This document shows, piece after piece, positions 55,805 to 64,000 of a DNA stretch of 64,000 nucleotides (position 1 is its first letter; each line of letters opens with the position of its first letter). The notes under the pieces are model-generated. The model did no database searches, had not been told where the DNA came from, and saw only the letters and a program-made list of their open reading frames with translations. Source of the stretch: Siphlonurus alternatus (Eukaryota; Arthropoda; Insecta; Ephemeroptera; Siphlonuridae); assembly GCA_949825025.1 (NCBI GenBank), contig OX463778.1, positions 43,130,646 through 43,194,645 on the forward strand. The letters are read 5' to 3'. The position numbers and the translations under genes are program-made.

Positions 55805-57711
55805 CTTTATTTGATTAATGGCTGTACAATACAACATAAATCACGTCATTCCTAAAACCATACAACATTAGCAATGCAAACAAAATTCTTTAAAATAAAT
55901 TATATACAAAATTACAATATTTTAAGAGTCATATATTACAATAAAGATCCATATATATTATGTCATCACTATATACTGAAACATTATAATATCAAGTTTA
56001 CAATTATTTACTCAACAAGACAATTTTCAGGTAGCTTATTAGCAAAAAACATTTTCACTGAATAAAACTCTCTTTTTATCAGGATAGATTTCAGTTTTGC
56101 TTTAAACAATTTATGATTTTCAATGTTTCTAATACATGCTGGTAAAAAGTCATAAATTTTAGCTGACTGATATAAAGGACTTTTCTCCAATAAAGCTGAT
56201 TTGTGATTAGCTACTACAGTTTTTGTTCTGTTTCTTGTTTCATATGAATGCTGATTATGATCGTATAATTCAGGATGCTGTTTTCTAAATAGTGCACTGT
56301 TTAAAATATACAATGAAGGCAACGTTAGCATATTGTGTCTTTTAAAATGCGATACACATGAATCTCTCTTCCTAAATCTCAGCATTGTTCTTAATGATCG
56401 TTTCTGTGCAATAAAAAGCCTGCATATTGATTGATTATCAGTTCCAAAGAAAATAAGACCGTAAGTTAAATGCGAATAAACATAAGCATAATAAATTGAG
56501 AAAAGAGATTCAATTGATACATGGTCCCTGATGGAGAAAAGTACAAAATTTGCTGAGTTTATTTTTTTTATAACATAATCAATATGTGTCTTCCAGTCCA
56601 AACATTCCTGAATATTAAATCCTAAGAATTTTGTATACTCAACTCTTTTAATTGATTGAGCGTTATTATTTAATTTAAGTAAGTAACTATGAGACTGTGT
56701 ATTTCTGTAAGAGTGAAATTGAATAAAAGCAGTTTTTTTATCATTTAATACTAATTGATTGCTATCACACCATTTTTTCATATCACATAAAGTTTGCTTT
56801 GTTTTTAATAATAATTCTTCTTCCGTATCGGCAACAATAACTGCTGTTGTATCATCCGCATATTTAATTATTTTAGCACTTAGTATATGATTGAAAATAT
56901 CATTTGTTCCAATACCAAATAAGCTTGGAGAAATTTTTCCCCCCTGCGGAACCCCTAATGTTAGGGGTAGGATATCAGATTTAACCAAAGAATTCTTGCT
57001 GTCTGTAACACAATTGATTTCAACATATTGCTGCCGATCAGAGAGATATGAGTCAATTAATTTTAAACTGTTTTCAACGCCCCCAATATTTTTCAATTTA
57101 TTAATTACAATTTTTTTGTTTAGGGAGTCGAAAGCTTTTGATAAATCAAAAAAAATAGCAATGCAAAATTTTTTATTGTCAATGGCTGAGTATACTGTAC
57201 TTAAAAGATCAAAGGCTGCAGTAGTAGTGGATCTATTTTTCACAAAACCATGCTCACATTGAGCAATAAGGTCATTTTCTATTCTATAATTTGTTAATTG
57301 TTCATCCAAAACACTTTCAAATAACTTCGAAAACACTGAAGATTTAGTTATGCCTCTATAATTAGTTATTAATTTTTTATCACCCTCTTTAAAATATGGA
57401 TTGACAATAGATTTTTTTAAAATTTTAGGATATACTCCCTGTGTAATGGAGTTATTAATGAGAAATGTTAAAGGAACTGTTAATAATTTTTTACAGTATT
57501 TTATTACCGTATACGGTATCTCATCTGGTCCTGCCGCATTTTTATTTGGCAGGTTATTAATATGCTGTAACAGTTTAAAATAGTCAATATTTTGAAATTC
57601 AAATTTTTGCTGTGTTTCTAAATGAATGAAATTTTGATTATCAATAGATTTAAAGGTATTAGAAAAATTCTCAGAAATTAAATTTTCAATTGTTTTAACA
57701 AAATAAAATAA
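55782..57711 (-). mobile_element. 5'-truncated non-LTR retrotransposon
   Basis: The minus-strand element carries the C-terminal part of a reverse-transcriptase ORF, about 230 bp of 3' UTR, and a tail of about eight TTA units after AAATAAAG. Both flanks read ATTATATATATATA, which fits a target duplication but is ambiguous because it is simple repeat. The left (3') end is about 26 bp from the 3' end of a tRNA-Gly gene. The 5' end is lost within the N-terminal RT region, the usual outcome of incomplete target-primed reverse transcription. Confidence 0.85.
56008..57711 (-). CDS. Partial non-LTR reverse transcriptase (5'-truncated ORF2)
   Basis: An uninterrupted frame of about 567 codons runs from the truncation point to the stop at 56008. 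In order it shows AAGPDEIPYTVIKY and PYFKEGDKK...NYRGIT (N-terminal RT blocks), the motif A region FFDLSKAFD (catalytic Asp near 57147), GVPQGGKISP, and the active site KYADDTT near 56850-56865. FLGF and YSHLTYGLIFFG follow in the thumb and C-terminal regions. No endonuclease domain is present, because the copy is truncated. The Jockey/CR1 superfamily is likely; the clade was not resolved. The lack of stops suggests recent insertion. There is no methionine start or promoter, so this copy is not expected to be expressed as a full enzyme. Confidence 0.9.
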   Translation of the reverse strand, partial: LFYFVKTIENLISENFSNTFKSIDNQNFIHLETQQKFEFQNIDYFKLLQHINNLPNKNAAGPDEIPYTVIKYCKKLLTVPLTFLINNSITQGVYPKILKKSIVNPYFKEGDKKLITNYRGITKSSVFSKLFESVLDEQLTNYRIENDLIAQCEHGFVKNRSTTTAAFDLLSTVYSAIDNKKFCIAIFFDLSKAFDSLNKKIVINKLKNIGGVENSLKLIDSYLSDRQQYVEINCVTDSKNSLVKSDILPLTLGVPQGGKISPSLFGIGTNDIFNHILSAKIIKYADDTTAVIVADTEEELLLKTKQTLCDMKKWCDSNQLVLNDKKTAFIQFHSYRNTQSHSYLLKLNNNAQSIKRVEYTKFLGFNIQECLDWKTHIDYVIKKINSANFVLFSIRDHVSIESLFSIYYAYVYSHLTYGLIFFGTDNQSICRLFIAQKRSLRTMLRFRKRDSCVSHFKRHNMLTLPSLYILNSALFRKQHPELYDHNQHSYETRNRTKTVVANHKSALLEKSPLYQSAKIYDFLPACIRNIENHKLFKAKLKSILIKREFYSVKMFFANKLPENCLVE

Positions 57712-57834
57712 TTATATATATATATAATTATATATATATATATATAATTCAACTCTACGTTATGTCAATTCCAGACTTACTTATTGAATACCTTATTTTA
57801 AATTAAATATAATATTTGGAGTGGTGTATCCTTT

Positions 57835-57945
57835 ATGTATACTGATTGTATTTTTTCCCTTATATGTTGTATTGTTGACTTTATTGTATTTGGTGCCTTG
57901 GATTTGTAACTGTTGCCGAATAAATAATAATTTGAATTTGAAGTA
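57835..57945 (+). mobile_element. 3' end fragment of another non-LTR element
   Basis: The segment ends GCCGAATAAATAATAATTTG followed by AATTTGAA repeats, a typical poly(A)-signal plus short-repeat 3' end. It is in the opposite orientation to the RT copy and about 245 bp from the minus-strand tRNA gene. Confidence 0.4.
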
Positions 57946-58189
57946 CAGTACATCAAATATATAAAACTACAAAGTTTTTCTTCTTTTCAACTTTTCTCAA
58001 TGAAATACTGTTTTGTTATTATGATCCTTTTAAATTGTAAGCTGAAAAATTGTCACATAAAAAATAAAGCTCATTGTCTTGCATTAATTATTAAAATAAA
58101 AATAGAGACCGTTATTTATGATCAATTAATCTAATTTTTAAATTTTGTGAATATTTAAAACAACAAAATACCGATGTGAATATAAAAAG

Positions 58190-58261
58190 TGCGATGGCCG
58201 GGAATCGAACCCGGATCAACTGCTTGGAAGGCAACTATGCTCACCATTACACCACCATCGC
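58190..58261 (-). tRNA. tRNA-Gly (anticodon TCC)
   Basis: Identical over all 72 nt to the copy at 55684-55755 but on the minus strand. The anticodon is at 58226-58228. It is followed on its own strand by a T5 terminator. Confidence 0.97.
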
Positions 58262-59786
58262 CTCAATGATAGAAAATTGAGACATTCTGTACATCATTGT
58301 TTGAGAGACGTTGATGAGACAGACCGTGAAGTGCATGACAATGCAATAACACAAACTGAATGTTAAAGAACTTCTCAGCGTCTCCAAATTAGCTGCCTCT
58401 GTGAACAAATTACGTTATTATCAATAAATTATTATTTTATACCAAATTTACAACCGTGTAACTTTTATTAATGTAATAATCGTCGGACAAAGAAAAAATT
58501 GTTTTAAAAAATAGTTTATTTTAGCTACAAATTATTTCCTTCGCCATATTAAAAATTATTTAAACAAAATCTCTAATGTATATTACCACATCAGCACTTT
58601 GGTCAGCGTGAAGTTGAGTTTATTCATATAAGTGTAATATAAAAAAATATATATAATATGTATAAAAGCATTATGTTTTTATTGAGGGTGACGGTAGTTT
58701 TACTCGCTAAAATAAAGTCTGCAAACGTATCTAGCTAGTGCATATCACAATAACTCCCACTGCCACCCTCACTTCCTGCCACCCCTCCCCCTTCATCCCT
58801 CTGTGCCCACCCGATATAAAACTGCTCCAACTTTGCACTTAGTACACGCGCATGAAAATAAACAAACAAACAAAAAAAAAAGTAGAAAAAAAAGGCTTTC
58901 GCTCTTTCGCTTTATGATGGAAACTTTTAGACTGGACTCACTTCCAAATATACAATACATCTCTAGTAAGGCCGTCAAGTGGTGCTACCGCCCGCGCGCC
59001 TCTTATATAGGGAAGATAAAGTTTAGAACGGGGGGGACAGACAGAGTTAGTAGCTGGAGAGATATAGCAGTAGTAGCAATGTTGTACTGGCAACAATAAT
59101 AATACCATCAAAATGATCCGCTTTCAATGTAAAGGAAAAAAAAATATAATACATTCTGGGCTACATTATCATCGTAATAATACTCAACTCTTTTTTTTTC
59201 TTCTTTTTAAGAAAACTTAGATAATATTTTTCAATAAAAATACAATACATAAAGATTTATGATAAAAATACATAAAGTAGTATATATTTTATGTGTAGTC
59301 ATGCTTGCAGTACAATACAGACACAGTAAGATATATGAGAGTAAATGTAATAACATCAGTTTTATCGACATTTTTATTCTTACTTAAATTAATTACAAAA
59401 AAGTATATTATTGTTTATGTAATAAAAGGGGCCTTTAATATTCTAAAACACAACACCAATAAACTATTTTACCATCAGGTGTACAATTTCAATAATTTTG
59501 CTATTCAATTTGAGTTTTTATAGATTTTTGACATTTTCTTAAAAAGTTTTCGGATATAGTTTTAAAGTAAATGCAGTAATTACTTCATGTTATATTAATG
59601 CTTCATTGGGTGGTATTTTTACTGAACTAATAACAAACAAGGATTATTTACATTGTTGCCACGATGGTGCGATGTTTTCTCACCTAACAATTCGTTTCGG
59701 TTACGACAAAGAAAGTCACGCCTGGCTTAGCTCAACAGTTTATCAAGGCAGATTTATACAGGTATCATTCTCACCTCATCATCGGG
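58262..59786. other. Intergenic DNA between tRNA genes
   Basis: AT-rich with a denser patch at about 58710-59080. Open frames here are low-complexity artefacts. Confidence 0.4.
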
Positions 59787-59858
59787 GCGATGGTGGTGTA
59801 ATGGTGAGCATAGTTGCCTTCCAAGCAGTTGATCCGGGTTCGATTCCCGGCCATCGCA
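59787..59858 (+). tRNA. tRNA-Gly (anticodon TCC)
   Basis: The third copy, identical to the other two. It is followed after one base by a C and a run of about 15 T, a very strong pol III terminator. Confidence 0.97.
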
Positions 59859-62800
59859 CTTTTTTTTTTTTTTAAATGTAATTTATTGCTCACAGGATAT
59901 TACAAACTGCAGTTTGTGAAATGTGACATTTTCATTGTATTATACCTTTTTTCATTTTTTTCTATACATATGGCTAATTTTACGTTATGTTTATTTTTTA
60001 CTCAATTTTACTGAAGAAGGAATAAAAACTGAACACGGCGTATAATTAGCAAAATTATTAAAAATTATAATTATTGCATGTGAAATTTGGATTAAAAAAA
60101 ACTTTTTTACAAATAAATTAGTATTGTGCATTAACTGATGGTGATTAGTAAAAAAAATTAGAAGAAAATAAAATTAATTGATGATGAAATTGCCAAAAAA
60201 CAAACACACATTAAAACTTTTTTTAAATGTCATAGAGATGTCTTCATTTATTTGAAAGTAACAACATTTTGGTCTTCTCTTCATATAAGAAAAACCACCT
60301 TTCATTGAAAAGCTCAAATAATTGGTTGTTAGGATGAAAAAAAAAATCTTATTTTGTACAAAGCTTTGTTAGATAAAGAGAAAAGTTGGAATTTGAGAAA
60401 AAGTTCTACGTCGTCAGTAAGTGGCTGGCTTATTGTTCTTCATCGGCGTTGGCGGAGGAGCAGGGATAATGCATCTACGGCTTTGTCACACATAAATCCG
60501 CGGTTACCTTTCCCATCGGCAGTAGTGGCAGCATCAGCAGCGACGGCGGCGGCGGCGGCGCTACAAATTGGCTGCGGCCATCAATAACAAGTAGTCCGGA
60601 TTACGCGCCAGCGCTTACTACAGGCGCCCATAACTCACACTTAGCTGGAAAAATTAATGGATCAGTACAACCGTGCAAAAATAGTTTGGAATCACAATAT
60701 ATTATATTGTATCCCTAGATATTTTTTAACGTAAATATTTGTGTATAAAATTTATAATTGATTCTAATATTTATATAAAGGATAGTTAAAAAGAATGATT
60801 AATAGTTTTTTTATGACAGAAAATTTAACTAAAAAGAGGGAAATGAAATAAACAAATTATTTAATTTTAATACTTATTCATACTCTCATATGTTTTGTAA
60901 AAAAAAAAATAGCATTTATTATTTCACTTTGATATAAGGTAGCAATCAATTCCCATTTCAAGATACTGTGGTCTCGAACCAAAAGAAGGCTGGAAAACAG
61001 CGTGTAAACACCTTGCTTCTCTTGTGTTTTATCTACATCTGAGATTTATTGGCTGCAGTGTAGGAATCCTGCCGGCCATGCGGGCGGGCGGTTCTCCATC
61101 ACCGCCTCTCAATTATCGCAGTTTGCAGACAAAAAGTGGTGACTGCCGCCCGCAGCAGCAGGAGAACGAGCCCACTGGGGTCATCAGCCAATTGCCGAGC
61201 CAAGTTTGAACAGCTTCGCGGGCCCCCCTGATGGTCAGATATATTCGTCACCTGACAAGTCGACAAGCAAAAAGTACTTCAAGGACTGCGTTTTTTTTTG
61301 TTTTTTTTTTTAACGAGGAAATATTTGAGAATAAGTAAAACGTTCTTTCATTGTTAAAGTATAAAGTGTTCTATCATATTCATATATTAATATATAAAAA
61401 GCTTTTATGTATTCATTACTATATTATATAAAAACATGCCAATTTTTACTGACACAGAATGTACCTGTTTTAGATTTATATTATATTTTATATATGATGG
61501 TAACAATTTTTCCGTAATGTGTAACACCATAACTGCATTACACTAGATTGTGTGATGATGAAAGATGTTTTGCACGCGCTGTCAGAACGAGTTGACGTTT
61601 TATACCGCTCTATCATATTAGCCAACCCTCCCACCCTTACTGTGTTATGTACGCGATACATTTAGCCAGGCCGGGCGCGTCACACAGCAACACAAAACAC
61701 CCACCACAATTGGCTGTGCCGGCAGCTGAACAAGTGTTTAGTCTTGTATACTTATATAGAGAAGAGTTGAATTTGTGAGCTTTCATCTCTCGTGTCACAT
61801 GTCATTTTTTTAAACGAAATTTTTTTTATATAGAATTCAAAAGTTTAATTTAATTATATTTAGAAATATAATATTAAAATGATAAAAATGATAAATCATA
61901 AAATAAATATATCAAATTTAAAATCTAACTTTACATTATATATATAATTAAATATTTATACTGACCTAATTAATCATGAATTTAAAATAAAACTTAATTA
62001 TATAGATTAAATTAAGATAAATATAAACCTAATCTAAAAATTTTAGTTAGAATTTGTGTTTAATTAAAAAAATAAAAAAAATAGTAGTGATAATTTTTTA
62101 TGTATAAAAGTTTTAGTTGTATGTATATGTAATCATGTGTTCGTATTTAATGAAAGTAATTGAGTATAAATTAAGTTAAAATGGTTTTGCTAAACAAAGT
62201 AAAAACCCTACGATGCGGCAAACTGACAAAGTTTTCAGGCCAACTGACTGCAGTGGTGCTTACGCTTGGCTGAGCAATGTCCTCTGGCTTGCAGGAGACA
62301 CGTACGGTGGCCACACATAGGCCTACTGCTGCTTCTTCTCGCGACACTGGCCATCTCTAATTGATCACGGTCATCTGCACCGAATTACATGCCCTCTGAA
62401 TTTGAGCATAAGATACACCTTCCCTTTCATACCTATACAATTTGTTAAACATTATAATTTTTAAATGTAATTTAATATTGGTCTAAAATAAAAAAGATTA
62501 AAAAGCAATTAAGTAAATTGATATAAAAGTGAAATTTTTATTATTAAACATTTTGTTTAAAAAAATGCATTATTGTTTTTACATAAAAAATTAGCTTTTT
62601 TTAACTACGAAGTTTATATTGTAAATTTTCATCAGAAGAATATAAAGAGAAGAAGAAGAAGAAAATGTAATTATTTAAACCATCACCGTAGAGTTTTTAT
62701 CTTATATTAGTTTTGTTCTTTTTTTATATTTATCTATTTAATTACAAGTTGACTGTGTAAAGAGAATTTATTTAGCTAGAAAGTCCTCAATTGGATTCGT

Positions 62801-64000
62801 TTATATATAAAAGAGAGAGAAACTCCCTACCACCGTAATTCGTAATGCATGAGCGTGTTCCAAGTAATTTAGTAAGCTCTCTCTCTCTTTCGTTCTCGTC
62901 GTTCTATTGATAAAGTTCTTCATTAGAGTAGCAATTAACATTATCAAAAAGTCTTGCTTGGTCCGTGGATTTTGCAATTAAGCTTTAAACTCATGCAAAT
63001 CAGCAACCATTAGTCTTTCTTGCGCGACACAATCTGTCATGGCAATCTAATAACTGCACCTCCTCCCCCAACCTACACCCTAGCCCACCCTGCGGAGTTT
63101 TCGTGTATTTAAGAAGCTTTGCGCTCGACGCACGGAGAGAATTGCTGAGTAGAGTTGGAGTATTATAACGAACGCAAATTAGGAAGACGTTAAATTAATG
63201 GAAATTTCTTTAGAAAGCTACTTTAAAATACATTTTACATAAAATCTCGCTTTTATTAAAAAAAAATTATACATAATCCTTAACTTTAAAAAATAAATAT
63301 TTAAAACGTGTAATATTTGAGGATGAGTAAACCATATGGCGTGAATAAAATTATATATAAATGTACAGGATAATTTTAAAAACAAAAAAGTTGAGAGTAA
63401 TAATATATAAGCTGTATATTTGATATACATTTGATAGATCTATAATTTATTTAAATGAAATTTAAACATTATCTCTGATGTTCACAACAAAGTTGATTAT
63501 AATATTATTGTTCATTTAAATTACTTTATGTATTATTTACTTTTACGTTTTGAATATTATGCTATATTTATAATATACATAAATATCGATCAAATTAATG
63601 ATATTCATACAGCTTGTATATATATGTTGCTGTGTATAGCTTGAACCTTATACTAGTTTTGTATGCTCAAGCCACCAGTGTTTTGTTAATTAAGGGTTAA
63701 TTAAGCTTAACAAGTTATTTCAAACTTTGACTATCATGGCAAGACAAAAGCCAGGCCATTCAGGGGCTTATGGAGTTAAATCCACGGGCTTTTCCAAGCG
63801 GCTTGCTCAATTATCCCAGCGAAATTGGCGGCATTAAGGGCTGGTAGGTGGGGCGTTTTAGCTGCCTGGCGACGCATATATGCAGCAGTAGCGGCAACAC
63901 AAGTTGGCTGCAGATATGATGGGATGGGGATTAAGATCCCCGCCCCACTGTGATTCATCATGTACAGACCTTGCGTGCAGTGTCGACTTTAGCAACAGGA
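59859..64000. other. Gene-free DNA with islands to the window end
   Basis: Denser patches lie at about 60390-60660, 60950-61270, 61550-61760, 62210-62410, 62990-63160 and 63660-64000. They share CAATTG/AATTGG-type cores next to CG-containing segments. The intervening DNA is AT-rich. No coding or RNA gene was found. Confidence 0.4.
60390..60660. promoter_or_regulatory. Island, candidate enhancer
   Basis: It contains a GGCGGCGGCGGCGG run, AAATTGGCTGCGGCCATC and AATAACAAGTAG. Similar AATTGG/GGCCAT pairings recur at 28740-28780. Confidence 0.3.

Noticed and set aside
56891..57262. 123-codon + strand open frame
   Set aside because: It is an antisense shadow of the reverse-transcriptase frame.

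Overview
This is a eukaryotic nuclear window, almost certainly arthropod. It has a strongly AT-rich background, long dinucleotide microsatellites, spliced genes with GT-AG introns, and many non-autonomous transposons. Its LIM-only gene matches the insect Beadex/LMO type. The exact order cannot be read from the sequence alone. All three protein-coding genes lie on the + strand.

1-8.2 kb: AT-rich intergenic DNA with (TA)n and (GA)n tracts, two retroposon 3' ends, an unidentified exon-like minus-strand segment (2761-2991), a palindromic MITE (6749-7080) and a 973-bp non-autonomous hAT element (7164-8136) with an 8-bp target duplication. The hAT element ends about 110 bp before the first gene. 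8.2-11.6 kb: a complete three-exon PGRMC1/2-type membrane cytochrome-b5-like haem protein (196 aa). Its second intron carries two MITEs and a 5S-rRNA-derived SINE. 12-17.3 kb: intergenic DNA with a hairpin, a tRNA-derived SINE, a MITE and a 637-bp inverted-repeat element that holds a nested retroposon. 17.9-19.2 kb: a three-exon EEF1AKMT4-type methyltransferase (202 aa) with a MITE just after its stop.

19.2-40.7 kb: a long gene-free stretch. AT-rich DNA is interrupted from about 23 kb on by many 150-500-bp islands of higher GC and complexity. One is a CpG-rich block ending in a consensus splice donor (27520-27819), a candidate remote 5' exon. 40.7-47.4 kb: a five-exon LIM-only gene (217 aa, two complete LIM domains). 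Islands continue on both sides, as expected for cis-regulatory DNA around a developmental regulator.

47.4-64 kb: gene-poor DNA with further islands, three identical tRNA-Gly(TCC) genes (55.7, 58.2 and 59.8 kb), and a 5'-truncated but still open non-LTR reverse-transcriptase copy lying between two of them.

The three protein genes do not form a pathway. PGRMC acts in haem and sterol-linked redox at the ER, EEF1AKMT4 methylates elongation factor 1A, and LMO is a transcriptional cofactor. The most distinctive content is the density and variety of small transposons placed in introns, promoters and 3' UTRs, and the regulatory landscape around LMO. No prokaryotic, CRISPR, phage or viral feature was seen.
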